64,000 bases of DNA from positions 124,001-188,000 of the forward strand of contig NZ_JAOWIF010000040.1 of assembly GCF_030332225.1 (NCBI RefSeq), given 5' to 3'. The position numbers were made by a program, and so were the translations under genes. The DNA is from Citrobacter sp. Cu233 (lineage in GTDB: Bacteria; Pseudomonadota; Gammaproteobacteria; Enterobacterales; Enterobacteriaceae). This document shows, in pieces, positions 8,537-18,329 of this stretch. Under the pieces are notes generated by a model. It was given only the letters and a program-made list of their open reading frames with translations, was not told the origin of the DNA and did not search any database. How positions within the stretch are numbered: position 1 is the stretch's first letter; the number at the start of each line of letters is the position of its first letter.

Positions 8537-9733
8537 ATGACAACAAACACTGTTTCCCGCAGGATCGCGTGGCTACGGGTAGTTACGCTTGCTATTGCCG
8601 GTTTTATTTTCAATACCACTGAGTTTGTCCCGGTCGGTTTGCTGTCCGACATCGCGCAAAGTTTTAATATGCAAACCGCGCAGGTTGGGATCATGTTGAC
8701 GATCTACGCCTGGGTGGTGGCCCTGATGTCGCTGCCATTTATGCTGCTCACCAGTCAGATGGAACGACGTAAGCTTCTGATCTGTCTGTTTGTGGTGTTT
8801 ATTGCCAGCCATGTTCTCTCTTTCCTCGCATGGAGCTTCACTGTACTGGTCATTAGTCGCATTGGGATTGCCTTTGCCCATGCCATCTTCTGGTCAATTA
8901 CCGCGTCACTGGCTATTCGCATGGCCCCTGCCGGGAAACGCGCACAGGCGTTGAGCCTGATTGCCACCGGTACCGCGCTGGCGATGGTATTAGGCTTGCC
9001 TATCGGGCGTATTGTTGGGCAATATTTTGGCTGGCGTACCACCTTTTTTGTCATCGGTATGGGGGCGTTAATAACGCTTCTTTGCCTGATTAAGCTGTTG
9101 CCTAAACTGCCAAGCGAGCATTCAGGCTCATTAAAAAGCCTGCCACTGTTGTTCCGTCGCCCTGCGCTGATGAGTTTGTATTTGTTAACGGTGATCGTGG
9201 TGACCGCACACTACACGGCTTACAGCTATATCGAACCGTTTGTCCAGACGGTCGCCGGGCTGAGCGCTAACTTTGCCACCATGCTGCTTCTGGTTCTCGG
9301 TGGAGCAGGTATTATTGGCAGCGTTATTTTTGGCAAGCTGGGTAATCAGTACGCCTCGGTGTTGATAAGCGCGGCTATCGCTCTTTTGACCCTGTGCCTG
9401 GTGCTGCTATTGCCTGCTGCTGATAGCGAAATGCACCTTGCGATCCTGAGTATTTTCTGGGGTATTGCCATTATGGTGATCGGTCTGGGAATGCAGGTGA
9501 AAGTACTGGCGCTGGCTCCGGATGCCACTGATGTCGCGATGGCGCTGTTCTCCGGTATCTTTAATATTGGTATTGGCGCGGGGGCGCTGGTGGGAAATCA
9601 GGTAAGTCTGCACTGGTCGATGTCGACGATTGGTTACGTCGGTGCGCTCCCTGCCGTTGCCGCGTTATTCTGGTCAGTGATTATATTCCGCAAATGGCCG
9701 GTAACGCTGGAAGAGCAACCACAGCAGCAATAA
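8537..9733 (+). CDS. sotB: Sugar efflux / L-arabinose-IPTG exporter SotB
   Basis: The 398-residue MFS protein of the DHA1 family has about 12 transmembrane segments and matches E. coli SotB (YdeA) along its length, starting [14 protein letters not shown] and including [19 protein letters not shown]. SotB exports sugars such as arabinose by proton antiport. The longest frame begins at a TTG at 8513; ATG 8537 is chosen by homology. Gene order sotB-marC, convergent, is as in E. coli. Confidence 0.93.
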   Translation: MTTNTVSRRIAWLRVVTLAIAGFIFNTTEFVPVGLLSDIAQSFNMQTAQVGIMLTIYAWVVALMSLPFMLLTSQMERRKLLICLFVVFIASHVLSFLAWSFTVLVISRIGIAFAHAIFWSITASLAIRMAPAGKRAQALSLIATGTALAMVLGLPIGRIVGQYFGWRTTFFVIGMGALITLLCLIKLLPKLPSEHSGSLKSLPLLFRRPALMSLYLLTVIVVTAHYTAYSYIEPFVQTVAGLSANFATMLLLVLGGAGIIGSVIFGKLGNQYASVLISAAIALLTLCLVLLLPAADSEMHLAILSIFWGIAIMVIGLGMQVKVLALAPDATDVAMALFSGIFNIGIGAGALVGNQVSLHWSMSTIGYVGALPAVAALFWSVIIFRKWPVTLEEQPQQQ

Positions 9734-9739
9734 TAAAAT

Positions 9740-9761
9740 GGCCCGGTAGACATACCGGGCC
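9740..9761. terminator. Bidirectional terminator between sotB and marC
   Basis: A 9-bp perfect stem, GGCCCGGTA with TACCGGGCC, loop GACA, lies between the two convergent stop codons. AATAAAAT flanks it on the sotB side and CGTTGTTT on the other. Confidence 0.75.
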
Positions 9762-9767
9762 CGTTGT

Positions 9768-10433
9768 TTAATGGTAGGTTTGGATGATTTCCAACACGCC
9801 GTTAATAATAAACTGCACACCCATACACACCAGCAGGAAGCCCATCAGACGGGAAATAGCTTCGATTCCCCCTTTCCCCACCAGCCGCATAATTCCGCCA
9901 GAACTGCGCAGACATCCCCACAGGATAATCCCGACGACGGCAAAAATAATGGGTGGCGCCACCATGATCACCCAGTCCGGGAATTCGGAGCCGTGACGCA
10001 CGGTGGAGGCCGAACTGATGATCATTGCAATCGTCCCCGGCCCGGCAGTACTCGGCATTGCCAGCGGAACAAAAGCAATATTAGCCGTCGGTTCGTCTTC
10101 CAGTTCTTCGGATTTGCTTCTCGCTTCCGGAGACTCATGCGCTTTCTGCTGAGGGAACAGCATACGAAAGCCGATAAACGCAACGATTAACCCGCCCGCA
10201 ATACGCAATCCGGGAATCGAAATCCCGAAAGTATTCATCACCAGTTGCCCGGCATAGTACGCCACCATCATGATGGCAAACACGTAAACAGATGCCATTA
10301 ATGACTGACGGTTACGCTCTGCGCTGTTCATGTTGCCGGCTAACCCGAGGAACAACGCCACGGTAGTTAACGGGTTTGCCAGCGGTAACAGGACTACCAG
10401 TCCCAGACCTATGGCCTTAAACAAATCCATCAT
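9768..10433 (-). CDS. marC: MarC-family inner-membrane protein
   Basis: The 221-residue protein (UPF0056/MarC family) has about six membrane segments and is nearly identical in my recollection to E. coli MarC ([31 protein letters not shown]). Despite the name, E. coli MarC has no demonstrated part in multiple antibiotic resistance. It is divergent from marRAB and shares the control region with it. Two adjacent start ATGs (10433 and 10430) are possible. Confidence 0.93.
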   Translation of the reverse strand: MMDLFKAIGLGLVVLLPLANPLTTVALFLGLAGNMNSAERNRQSLMASVYVFAIMMVAYYAGQLVMNTFGISIPGLRIAGGLIVAFIGFRMLFPQQKAHESPEARSKSEELEDEPTANIAFVPLAMPSTAGPGTIAMIISSASTVRHGSEFPDWVIMVAPPIIFAVVGIILWGCLRSSGGIMRLVGKGGIEAISRLMGFLLVCMGVQFIINGVLEIIQTYH

Positions 10434-10592
10434 AATGTCATCTTTCCTGTGCGTTAATCGTCAGCGGCAAGTATACGGTGAAACCATCGTGTTAAGCCAT
10501 TTTCGCGATGTAAGGATTCATTTTTCGCCTTTATCCATAAACCAGTATTATCAAAATCTTGAAAAGAAAGTGCAGTGAACGGGAGTCTGGCG

Positions 10593-10612
10593 TTTTAGCA
10601 AAACGTGGCATG
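10593..10612 (+). promoter_or_regulatory. Marbox upstream of marRAB
   Basis: TTTTAGCAAAACGTGGCATG is almost identical to the E. coli marRAB marbox, at the matching distance upstream of the -35 element. MarA, SoxS and Rob bind here to activate the operon. Confidence 0.8.
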
Positions 10613-10627
10613 CGGCGACTCATTCAT

Positions 10628-10685
10628 TTGACTTATATTTGCCTGAGCAATAATATCAGCCGTGACTAACTACTTGCCAGGGCAA
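10628..10685 (+). promoter_or_regulatory. marO: marRAB promoter with two MarR operators
   Basis: The -35 TTGACT (10628-10633) and -10 TAATAT (10651-10656) are separated by 17 bp. MarR site I, TTGCCTGAGCAA (10639-10650), fills the spacer; site II, TTGCCAGGGCAA (10674-10685), lies just before the marR start. The arrangement matches E. coli marO. Confidence 0.88.
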
Positions 10686-10690
10686 CCATT

Positions 10691-11125
10691 GTGAAAAGCA
10701 CCAGTGATCTGTTCAATGAAATCATCCCACTGGGTCGTTTGATCTACATGGTTAATCAGAAAAAAGATCGTTTATTAAACGACTATTTGTCACCGCTGGA
10801 TATCACGGCATCGCAGTTTAAGGTGCTCTGCTCCATCCGTTGTGCGGTGTGCATTACCCCTGTCGAATTGAAAAAAGTGCTGTCTGTCGATCTCGGCGCC
10901 CTGACACGGATGCTGGACAGACTGGCCTGTAAAGGCTGGATTGAAAGGCTTCCGAATCCACATGACAAGCGCGGCGTGCTGGTGAAACTCACCGAAGACG
11001 GCGCAGCGATTTGCGAGCAGTGTCATCAATTAGTAGGGCAAGACCTGCACCAGGAACTAACAAAAAACTTAACGGCGGAAGAAGTAGCAACACTTGAGCA
11101 TTTGCTTAAGCGAATCCTGCCGTAA
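10691..11125 (+). CDS. marR: Multiple antibiotic resistance repressor MarR
   Basis: The 144-residue winged-helix repressor starts with GTG as in E. coli and aligns along its whole length (KSTSDLFNEIIPLGRLIYMVNQKKDRLL; DNA-contacting RMLDRLACKGWIERLPNPHDKRG). It represses marRAB by binding the two marO sites and is released by phenolic ligands, copper or oxidised cysteine. The family cysteine in CSIRCAVC is present. marA follows after 12 bases. Confidence 0.96.
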   Translation: MKSTSDLFNEIIPLGRLIYMVNQKKDRLLNDYLSPLDITASQFKVLCSIRCAVCITPVELKKVLSVDLGALTRMLDRLACKGWIERLPNPHDKRGVLVKLTEDGAAICEQCHQLVGQDLHQELTKNLTAEEVATLEHLLKRILP

Positions 11126-11137
11126 ACAGAAAGAGGT

Positions 11138-11527
11138 ATGACGATGTCCAGACGCAATACTGACACAATCACTATTCATAGCATTTTGGACTGGATCGAA
11201 AATAACCTTGAATCGCCACTCTCGCTGGAAAAAGTGTCTGAGCGTTCAGGTTACTCCAAATGGCACCTGCAGCGGATGTTCAAAAAAGAAACCGGTCATT
11301 CATTAGGTCAATACATCCGTAGCCGTAAAATGACTGAAATAGCGCAAAAATTGAAAGAGAGTAACGAACCGATCCTCTATCTTGCAGAGCGTTACGGTTT
11401 TGAGTCTCAGCAAACGCTGACCCGGACCTTCAAGAACTATTTTGATGTACCGCCGCATAAATATCGGATGACGAATATGCATGGCGAATCCCGGTATTTA
11501 CTACCGCTCAATCAATGCAATTGCTAA
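11138..11527 (+). CDS. marA: AraC-family activator MarA
   Basis: The 129-residue protein consists of two helix-turn-helix motifs ([19 protein letters not shown] and [20 protein letters not shown]) and matches E. coli MarA nearly residue for residue up to the C-terminal tail, which differs slightly. It activates marbox genes, including acrAB, tolC and micF, giving low-level multidrug, oxidant and solvent tolerance. Transcribed with marR and marB. Confidence 0.96.
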   Translation: MTMSRRNTDTITIHSILDWIENNLESPLSLEKVSERSGYSKWHLQRMFKKETGHSLGQYIRSRKMTEIAQKLKESNEPILYLAERYGFESQQTLTRTFKNYFDVPPHKYRMTNMHGESRYLLPLNQCNC

Positions 11528-11557
11528 TCGCCAGTTAACGACGTAACCGAGGAAATA

Positions 11558-11776
11558 ATGAAACTTCTGTCTTATGCGATGCTGGCCCTGCTGCTTGTTG
11601 TGTCGGGCCAGAGCATGGCGGAACAGACCCCGCAACCGACAACGCAAAATAATCGCGACGCGATGATTATGCCCCCTGCGCACGATCGGTCACCGTTCGA
11701 TTTTAATCATATGGGTGCAGGCAGCGATAAATCCGATGAGTTAGGCGTGCCTTATTACAATATGCACAGCCTGTAA
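11558..11776 (+). CDS. marB: MarB, small periplasmic protein of the mar operon
   Basis: The 72-residue protein has an N-terminal signal peptide (KLLSYAMLALLLVVSGQSMA, cleavage after about residue 22) and a short hydrophilic mature part (PPAHDRSPFDFNHMG). In E. coli MarB mildly lowers marA expression by an unexplained route. Third gene of marRAB, 30 bases after marA, with AGGAAA before the start. Confidence 0.9.
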   Translation: MKLLSYAMLALLLVVSGQSMAEQTPQPTTQNNRDAMIMPPAHDRSPFDFNHMGAGSDKSDELGVPYYNMHSL

Positions 11777-11782
11777 TTTTTT

Positions 11783-11808
11783 GCCCCGTCACTGCGGGGC
11801 TTTTTTTT
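11783..11808 (+). terminator. marRAB terminator
   Basis: GCCCCG (11783-11788) pairs with CGGGGC (11795-11800), followed by eight T bases. On the opposite strand it may also serve eamA, whose stop is at 11807. Confidence 0.9.
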
Positions 11809-12706
11809 AGCCCCTCGCCTGTGCAATCTTGCGCAGTCGAAAACCGAACACATTGATATACAACCCCGCCATGATCAACAACGCACCGAGCAGTTGCAGC
11901 CCGGTTAACGTTTCATCCAGCAGCACGGCGGCACTGGCCAACCCCACCACGGGTACCAGCAACGACAGTGGCGCAACACGCCAGGTTTCATAGCGCCCCA
12001 GCAGAGAACCCCAAATGCCGTAGCCCACAATGGTCGCCACAAAGGCCAGATACACCAGGGACAAGATAGTCGTCATATCGATCGCCACAAGACTCTGCAC
12101 GATTTGCGCTGGACCATCAAGAAATGCCGATGCCAGAAAAAACGGAACGACAGGAATTAATGCGCTCCACACCACCAGCGACATGACCGCTGGACGCGAA
12201 GTATGCTGCATAATTTTCTTATTAAAGATATTGCCGCAGGCCCAGCTCAGTGCAGCCGCCAGCGTCAGCATAAAGCCAAGCATACCGACATGTTGGCCAT
12301 TGAGACTTGCCTCAATCAATACCAGTACACCAAACACCGCCAGCGCGATACCGACCAGTTGTTTCCCCTGCAAACGCTCGCCAAAGGCGAATGCGCCCAG
12401 CACGATGGTGAAAAATGCTTGCGCCTGTAAAACCAGCGATGCCAGACCAGCAGGCATCCCAAACTTGATGGCGCTGAACAGGAAAGCGAACTGACCGAAG
12501 CTGATGGTCAGGCCGTAACCGAGTAACAGCGAGAGCGGGATCTTCGGGCGGGCAACAAAAAAAATTGCGGGAAACGCCACCAGTAAAAAGCGCAAGCCTG
12601 CCAGCATCAACGGCGGCATATTGTGCAAGCCCACTTTGATGACGACAAAGTTGAGCCCCCATACCACGACGACCAGTAACGCCAACAACCCATCTTTACG
12701 CGACAT
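11807..12706 (-). CDS. eamA: EamA, cysteine / O-acetylserine exporter (DMT family)
   Basis: The 299-residue protein has about ten membrane helices in two EamA repeats and matches E. coli EamA (YdeD), starting MSRKDGLLALLVVVVWGLNF. It exports cysteine-pathway metabolites. The longest frame starts at 12781, but ATG 12706, preceded by a GGGGCGG stretch, gives the family length and is chosen. It is convergent with marB and divergent from ydeE. Confidence 0.92.
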   Translation of the reverse strand: MSRKDGLLALLVVVVWGLNFVVIKVGLHNMPPLMLAGLRFLLVAFPAIFFVARPKIPLSLLLGYGLTISFGQFAFLFSAIKFGMPAGLASLVLQAQAFFTIVLGAFAFGERLQGKQLVGIALAVFGVLVLIEASLNGQHVGMLGFMLTLAAALSWACGNIFNKKIMQHTSRPAVMSLVVWSALIPVVPFFLASAFLDGPAQIVQSLVAIDMTTILSLVYLAFVATIVGYGIWGSLLGRYETWRVAPLSLLVPVVGLASAAVLLDETLTGLQLLGALLIMAGLYINVFGFRLRKIAQARG

Positions 12707-12903
12707 ACCACCGCCCCTGCAAATATTAAATTTTTGTAAACAAGTTAAGGTAACGGAAATCGTTGTACCGTAACAGATCATTAATTCAGGTAGGCCACAC
12801 AGGCATTTTCAGACAACTTATTGAGTGTACATCACACTTTTAGCATGCTATTTGTTTCTGATATCTAAAAAAAACATAACAACATGCACTGTCGGGCAAA
12901 AAA

Positions 12904-14091
12904 ATGAATATCTCGCTGAGAAGGTCGACCCTTGCATTACTTGCGTCATCATTACTATTAACCATTGGGCGCGGAGCCACGCTGCCATTCATGACGATTT
13001 ACCTCAGTCGCCAGTATGGTCTGGGTGTCGATCTGATCGGTTATGCAATGACGGTAGCACTGACTATTGGCGTCGTTTTCAGCCTTGGATTCGGTATTCT
13101 GGCCGATAAATTTGAAAAAAAACGCTTTATGCTGCTGGCGATCGCGGGTTTTGCATCCGGCTTCATCGCGATTCCTTTGGTGCATAACGTAGTGGTGGTG
13201 GTTCTGCTCTTCGCACTGATCAACTGCGCCTACTCCGTATTTGCAACAGTGCTGAAAGCCTGGTTTGCCGATAACCTCTCAGCCACTAATAAAACAAAGA
13301 TTTTCTCACTTAACTACACCGTGTTGAACATCGGATGGACCGTTGGCCCGCCGTTGGGCACGCTGCTGGTAATGCAAAGCATCAACCTGCCGTTTTGGTT
13401 GGCGGCCGTATGTTCAGCCTTCCCGTTGGTGTTTATCCAGACATGGGTAAAACGCTCCGCAACCCCCTCCGAAAGTTTGAACGCGGCAGTATGGTCACCC
13501 TCGGTTCTGCTGCGCGATAAAGCACTATGCTGGTTTACGTTGTCTGCTTTTCTGGCCTCGTTTGTTGGTGGCGCATTTGCATCCTGTATTTCTCAGTACG
13601 TGATGGTGGTTGCCAATGGCGATTTTGCTGAGAAAGTGGTGGCGGTCGTTCTGCCCGTCAACGCGGCAATTGTGGTATCGCTGCAATATGCTGTCGGGCG
13701 CAGGCTGACGTCTGCAAACATCCGCCCGCTGATGGCTGCGGGTACACTTTTTTTTGTTATCGGTCTGGTCGGTTTTACATTCTCAGGCAACAGTCTGCTG
13801 TTCTGGGGGATTTCAGCCGCCTTTTTCACCATTGGCGAGGTCATCTATGCGCCAGGTGAATACATGCTGATCGATAACATTGCTCCGGCGGGCATGAAAG
13901 CCAGTTACTTTTCCGCCCAGTCACTGGGCTGGCTTGGCGCGGCGGCTAACCCATTAGTCAGCGGGGTCATCCTGACCACACTGCCCCCATGGTCGCTGTT
14001 TGTCGCACTGATGGTGGCGATTGTCCTTGCCTGGGCGTTAATGATAAAAGGCATGCGCACCAAACCCTGGAGCCAGCCTGCAGTCTGCTGA
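12904..14091 (+). CDS. ydeE: MFS transporter YdeE
   Basis: The 395-residue 12-helix MFS protein matches E. coli YdeE throughout (SLRRSTLALLASSLLLTIGRGATLPFMTIYLSRQYG). E. coli YdeE is linked to dipeptide and arabinose efflux. In E. coli mgtS follows; here the urt operon is interposed and runs toward this gene. Confidence 0.92.
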   Translation: MNISLRRSTLALLASSLLLTIGRGATLPFMTIYLSRQYGLGVDLIGYAMTVALTIGVVFSLGFGILADKFEKKRFMLLAIAGFASGFIAIPLVHNVVVVVLLFALINCAYSVFATVLKAWFADNLSATNKTKIFSLNYTVLNIGWTVGPPLGTLLVMQSINLPFWLAAVCSAFPLVFIQTWVKRSATPSESLNAAVWSPSVLLRDKALCWFTLSAFLASFVGGAFASCISQYVMVVANGDFAEKVVAVVLPVNAAIVVSLQYAVGRRLTSANIRPLMAAGTLFFVIGLVGFTFSGNSLLFWGISAAFFTIGEVIYAPGEYMLIDNIAPAGMKASYFSAQSLGWLGAAANPLVSGVILTTLPPWSLFVALMVAIVLAWALMIKGMRTKPWSQPAVC

Positions 14092-14101
14092 AAATGACGT
14101 C

Positions 14102-14124
14102 GACAGTGCCATAACGGCACTGTC
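14102..14124. terminator. Hairpin between ydeE and urtE
   Basis: GACAGTGCC, ATAAC, GGCACTGTC is a perfect 9-bp stem between two convergent genes. No long T-run flanks it, so it is a weak intrinsic terminator or an mRNA 3'-end hairpin. Confidence 0.55.
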
Positions 14125-14131
14125 TCCTGAT

Positions 14132-14836
14132 TCAGATGGCAACCAACCCACGCACGCCTTCAGCTGCCATGTTTTCTCCTGATCCGCGTTGAATAATGCT
14201 TCCTCGCGACATTAACAGGTATTTGTCCGCCAGCTGTTCGGCAAAGTCATAAAACTGCTCCACCAGCAATATAGCCATATCACCACGATGAGCCAGTTGG
14301 CTGATAACCAGGCCAATCTCCTTAATCACCGAAGGCTGGATCCCCTCTGTTGGTTCATCGAGGATCAACAACTGCGGGCGACTGGCCAGCGCCCGGCCAA
14401 TCGCTAACTGTTGTTGTTGCCCGCCTGATAAATCACCGCCCCGTCGGTATTTCATCTCCTGCAATACCGGAAACAACGCATAAATTTCATCCGGTACACG
14501 CTTTGCCTCTTGTGCTGAAAACCGGGAGAGTCCCAGCAACAGATTCTCTTCCACCGTCAGGCGAGGAAAAATATCGCGGCCCTGCGGCACATACGCTACC
14601 CCCGCCTGCACCCGCTGATGTGGCTTACGGTGAGTAATGTTCTTACCCTGCCAGATAACGCTGCCGCTGCGGGTTGGAATCAGCCCCATCAGGCACTTCA
14701 GCAGTGTTGTTTTGCCAACCCCATTACGCCCCAGCAGACATGTTACTTCACCGATACGCGCCTCAAAACTCACGCCGCGCAGGATATGGCTGCCGCCATA
14801 GTATTGATTTAGTTCATTTACCTGTAGCATCAGCAC
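14132..14836 (-). CDS. urtE: Urea ABC transporter ATP-binding protein UrtE
   Basis: The 234-residue LivF-type ATPase has Walker A GRNGVGKTTLL, signature LSGGQQQQLAIG and Walker B LLILDEPTEGIQPSV. The EGIQPSV segment after Walker B is typical of UrtE. Last gene of urtABCDE, 3 bases after urtD; a second ATG at 14830 is an equally possible start. With UrtD it powers urea import through UrtBC. Confidence 0.92.
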   Translation of the reverse strand: MLMLQVNELNQYYGGSHILRGVSFEARIGEVTCLLGRNGVGKTTLLKCLMGLIPTRSGSVIWQGKNITHRKPHQRVQAGVAYVPQGRDIFPRLTVEENLLLGLSRFSAQEAKRVPDEIYALFPVLQEMKYRRGGDLSGGQQQQLAIGRALASRPQLLILDEPTEGIQPSVIKEIGLVISQLAHRGDMAILLVEQFYDFAEQLADKYLLMSRGSIIQRGSGENMAAEGVRGLVAI

Positions 14837-14839
14837 TCC

Positions 14840-15637
14840 TTAGCGTCCGAGATACACTTCAATCACCTGCTCATTGGCCTGAACATCGCGCAGGCTTCCC
14901 TCGGCCAGCACCCGCCCCTGGTGCAATACCGTGACGTGATCGGCAATGCTCTCAACAAATCCCATATCGTGCTCAACCACCATCAGAGAATGTTTTCCGG
15001 CAAGCTGGCGAAACAGTTCAGCGGTGTATTCCGTCTCGGCATCCGTCATCCCGGCAGCCGGTTCATCCAGTAGCAGCAAATGCGGCTCCTGCACCAGCAA
15101 CATTCCAATCTCCAGAAATTGTTTCTGTCCATGGGAAAGGAGTCCGGCACGACGGGCGCGTTCATTACTCAGTCGCAACAGCGTCAACATGTCATCGATG
15201 CGATCCCGCTGTTCTCCCGACAAACACGCCCGTAAGGAACCCCAAACAGACTTATCATTTTTCATCGCCAACTCGAGGTTCTCTTCCACCGTCAGCGCTT
15301 CAAATACGGTCGGTTTCTGAAATTTGCGACCAATGCCCTGGCGAGCAATGGCGATGGCGTCGAGTGATGTTAAATCAATGGATTGATCGTAAATCGCCTG
15401 CCCACTTTGCGGCTTCGTTTTCCCGGTGATGACATCCATCAACGTGGTTTTTCCCGCGCCATTGGGTCCAATAACGCAGCGTAACTCTCCAACCCCAATA
15501 TTAAGCGTCAAATCCGTTAGCGCCTGGAAACCATCAAAGTTAACGTTTATTTTTTCCAGTTGGAGCACAGGATCGGTTTGATTGCGAAAACGATCGCCTG
15601 GCATCTGGCGGGTAAAAAGCCCTTCATCTGGCTGCAT
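14840..15637 (-). CDS. urtD: Urea ABC transporter ATP-binding protein UrtD
   Basis: The 265-residue LivG-type ATPase has Walker A GPNGAGKTTLMD, a variant signature LLSHGQKQFLEIGM (SHGQ where most ABC proteins have SGGQ; this is usual in UrtD) and Walker B LLLLDEPAAGMTDAE. The frame is open to 15754 but that would run deep into urtC; ATG 15637 overlaps the urtC stop by one base (TAATG), the usual coupling for this operon. Confidence 0.92.
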   Translation of the reverse strand: MQPDEGLFTRQMPGDRFRNQTDPVLQLEKINVNFDGFQALTDLTLNIGVGELRCVIGPNGAGKTTLMDVITGKTKPQSGQAIYDQSIDLTSLDAIAIARQGIGRKFQKPTVFEALTVEENLELAMKNDKSVWGSLRACLSGEQRDRIDDMLTLLRLSNERARRAGLLSHGQKQFLEIGMLLVQEPHLLLLDEPAAGMTDAETEYTAELFRQLAGKHSLMVVEHDMGFVESIADHVTVLHQGRVLAEGSLRDVQANEQVIEVYLGR

Positions 15638-16710
15638 TATTTGTCTCCCTTGCGAAACAGACCAATCACGCCGCGAGGCAAAAACAGCGTAACACCAATA
15701 AAAATCAGGCCGAGAAACAGCTGCCAGTATTCCGGCATGATGACGGTAAACCAACTTTTAGCGCCGTTCACCAGCACCGCGCCAAACACCGGGCCAATCA
15801 ACGTACCGCGCCCACCCAGTGCGACCCAAATTGCGGCTTCAATTGAGTTGGTCGGTGACATTTCACTGGGGTTAATGATGCCCACCTGCGGAACATACAA
15901 CGCCCCCGCCAGCCCGCACAGGACGGCAGAGAGCGTCCACACCAGTAGTTTGAAGCCCTTAGGGTCATATCCGCAGAACATCAACCGATTTTCAGCGTCG
16001 CGAACGGCCGTCAAAATACGGCCAAATTTACTGCGAGCCAGCGCCCACCCGATCCACAGCGCCAGAACCAGCAGCAGCACTGTCGCCAGGAACAACGCGA
16101 TACGTGTCGTGGTCGCCGTCACCGAAAATCCCAGAATGGTGGTAAAACCGGTAAATCCGTTATTACCGCCAAACCCGGTTTCGTTACGGAAGAACAACAG
16201 CATTCCGGCAAAGGTGAGCGCCTGCGTCATGATGGAGAAATAGACGCCTTTGATTTTTGAGCGGAAGGCAAACCAGCCAAACACCAACGCCAGCAAACCA
16301 GGCACCATAACAACCAGCACCATCGCCCAAAGAAAATACTGCGTTCCCCACCAGAACCACGGCAGTTCAGTCCACGACAGGAACGACATAAAAGCGGGAA
16401 CCCCTTCACCAGATGCCTGGCGCATCAGGTACATCCCCATCGCATAACCGCCCAGCGCAAAGAAAATACCGTGGCCCAGCGACAGCATTCCGGCATATCC
16501 CCACACCAGATCCAGAGCAACGGCCACAATGGCATAACAGAGAATTTTCCCGACCAGTGTCAATGTCCAGACAGATATCGCCAGAGGATGATCCACAGGC
16601 AGCAGCGCGAGAAATGGCAGAATAATCAGCGCCAGCAGTAAAGTCAGTCCCAGCACACAGGTAATACGCGGCGCTTTGCGCGCCAGTGTTAATGTCATTG
16701 GCATCGTCAT
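15637..16710 (-). CDS. urtC: Urea ABC transporter permease UrtC
   Basis: The 357-residue LivM-type permease has about ten membrane segments, with the family motifs DLVWGYAGMLSLGHGIFFALGGY and AVRDAENRLMFCGYD. It starts on the last base of the urtB stop (TGATG). Together with UrtB it forms the membrane channel for urea. Confidence 0.92.
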   Translation of the reverse strand: MTMPMTLTLARKAPRITCVLGLTLLLALIILPFLALLPVDHPLAISVWTLTLVGKILCYAIVAVALDLVWGYAGMLSLGHGIFFALGGYAMGMYLMRQASGEGVPAFMSFLSWTELPWFWWGTQYFLWAMVLVVMVPGLLALVFGWFAFRSKIKGVYFSIMTQALTFAGMLLFFRNETGFGGNNGFTGFTTILGFSVTATTTRIALFLATVLLLVLALWIGWALARSKFGRILTAVRDAENRLMFCGYDPKGFKLLVWTLSAVLCGLAGALYVPQVGIINPSEMSPTNSIEAAIWVALGGRGTLIGPVFGAVLVNGAKSWFTVIMPEYWQLFLGLIFIGVTLFLPRGVIGLFRKGDK

Positions 16711-18299
16711 CAGTCAATGACCCTCCCTTTTAGCGCAAACAGCCCCTGCGGACGTTTTTGAATAAACAGAATAATCAGCACCAGTATCATAATTTTACCG
16801 AGAACGGCCCCAACCTGCGGTTCGAGAATTTTGTTGAAAATCCCCAAACCAAACGCCGCCGCGACGCTCCCGGCAAGCTGGCCAACCCCCCCCAGTACCA
16901 CCACCAAAAATGAATCAATGATGTAGCTTTGCCCCAGTTCTGGTCCCACGTTGCCCAACTGCGATAGCGCCACGCCCCCAAGTCCGGCAATGCCGGAGCC
17001 GAGCCCAAATGCCAACATATCCACGCGCCCCGTGGGAACCCCGCAGCAATCCGCCATGCTGCGGTTTTGCGTCACCGCACGCACGCGCATACCCAGACGG
17101 GTTTTATTCAGCAACAGCCAGGTGAAGAACAGCACCAGAATGGCAAATCCCAGCACCACAATCCGGTTCCAGGGCAAAATCAGATTGGCATAGACCTGAA
17201 TACCACCCGACAGCCACGCCGGGTTAGCGACCTCCAGGTTTTGCGCACCAAAGGTCATACGCACCAACTGGATCAGCATCAGGCTAATCCCCCATGTTGC
17301 CAGTAGCGTTTCAAGTGGGCGTCCGTACAAATGGCGGATCACTCCGCGTTCCAGCAGCATTCCAATAGCGGCGGTCAGCAAGAAGGCAACCGGCAGCGCA
17401 ACCAGCGGATAAAAAGCTAACCACTGTGGGAAAAACTGGCTCATCAGCTGTTGCACTATCCAGGTACAGTAAGCGCCAAGCATCAGCATTTCACCGTGTG
17501 CCATATTAATGACGCCGAGTAGCCCGTAGGTGATGGCAAGCCCCAGCGCCGCCAGCAATAAAATAGACCCCAGCGATAACCCCATAAACGCCTGGCCAAG
17601 CAGCTCTCCAACCTTCATTCGATGTCCGATGGTATTCAGGCTTTCGCTGGCGGCAGCGCGTACGCGCGCATCGGGTTCATGTTCCACGTGGGTGAAAGGC
17701 TGTAATCGCGCTTGTGTTTCAGGATCATTGGATGCGCCCAGCAATTCGATGGCCTGACGCCTGACGTCGGGCGAAGTACTGTTCAGTTGCAGGTTTGCCA
17801 GTGCAGCCGCGAGGGTGGATTTCACGCCAGCATCCGTCTCCTGCAGCAGCCTTTGCTGCAAAAATGGCAGCATCACTGGCAGTGCTTCACGTTGTAATGT
17901 CTTCGCGGCAGTCATCCTTAAAGTGACACTGTCACTTAAAAGTTGATGAATAGCCAATGTGCCAGCCACCAGATTACGCAGGCGGTTAGTCAAGCGGATT
18001 TTTTTTAATTCGCCACTGGGAAAGCCGGACGCCCCCAGTGATTGCACACGTGAGCCATTCATCGTGAACGCATTTTTAGCGTCATCGGCCAGCAGGTTTT
18101 CACCACTCAGGGCATTAAGCAAAGGTAAACGCTGAACATCGGGGTTAATCGCCCATTGTTCCAGTAATGTCGCCTGCTGTGCCCGACTGGACGCAGCGAA
18201 GGTATCGGCATCTGTTGCCTGCGCTATCCACGGCAAAAGCCACGTCAGCAGCAACACACCACGAATAAAGCGCATGGCTTTCATGATAGCGTTCTCCAA
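16710..18299 (-). CDS. urtB: Urea ABC transporter permease UrtB (long form)
   Basis: The 529-residue protein carries a signal-peptide-like N terminus (RFIRGVLLLTWLLPWIAQA), an extra-cytoplasmic region of about 200 residues with HEAT-like helical repeats (TLAAALANLQLN, RQAIELLGASNDPETQARL), and then a LivH-type permease of about eight helices (LAITYGLLGVINMAHGEMLMLGAY). This extended N terminus is a known feature of proteobacterial UrtB. An internal ATG five codons in (MKAMRF) is an alternative start. It lies 30 bases after urtA. Confidence 0.9.
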   Translation of the reverse strand: MENAIMKAMRFIRGVLLLTWLLPWIAQATDADTFAASSRAQQATLLEQWAINPDVQRLPLLNALSGENLLADDAKNAFTMNGSRVQSLGASGFPSGELKKIRLTNRLRNLVAGTLAIHQLLSDSVTLRMTAAKTLQREALPVMLPFLQQRLLQETDAGVKSTLAAALANLQLNSTSPDVRRQAIELLGASNDPETQARLQPFTHVEHEPDARVRAAASESLNTIGHRMKVGELLGQAFMGLSLGSILLLAALGLAITYGLLGVINMAHGEMLMLGAYCTWIVQQLMSQFFPQWLAFYPLVALPVAFLLTAAIGMLLERGVIRHLYGRPLETLLATWGISLMLIQLVRMTFGAQNLEVANPAWLSGGIQVYANLILPWNRIVVLGFAILVLFFTWLLLNKTRLGMRVRAVTQNRSMADCCGVPTGRVDMLAFGLGSGIAGLGGVALSQLGNVGPELGQSYIIDSFLVVVLGGVGQLAGSVAAAFGLGIFNKILEPQVGAVLGKIMILVLIILFIQKRPQGLFALKGRVID

Positions 18300-18329
18300 A
18301 ATTGGGCCCTCCCACAGGAGGGCGTAAGA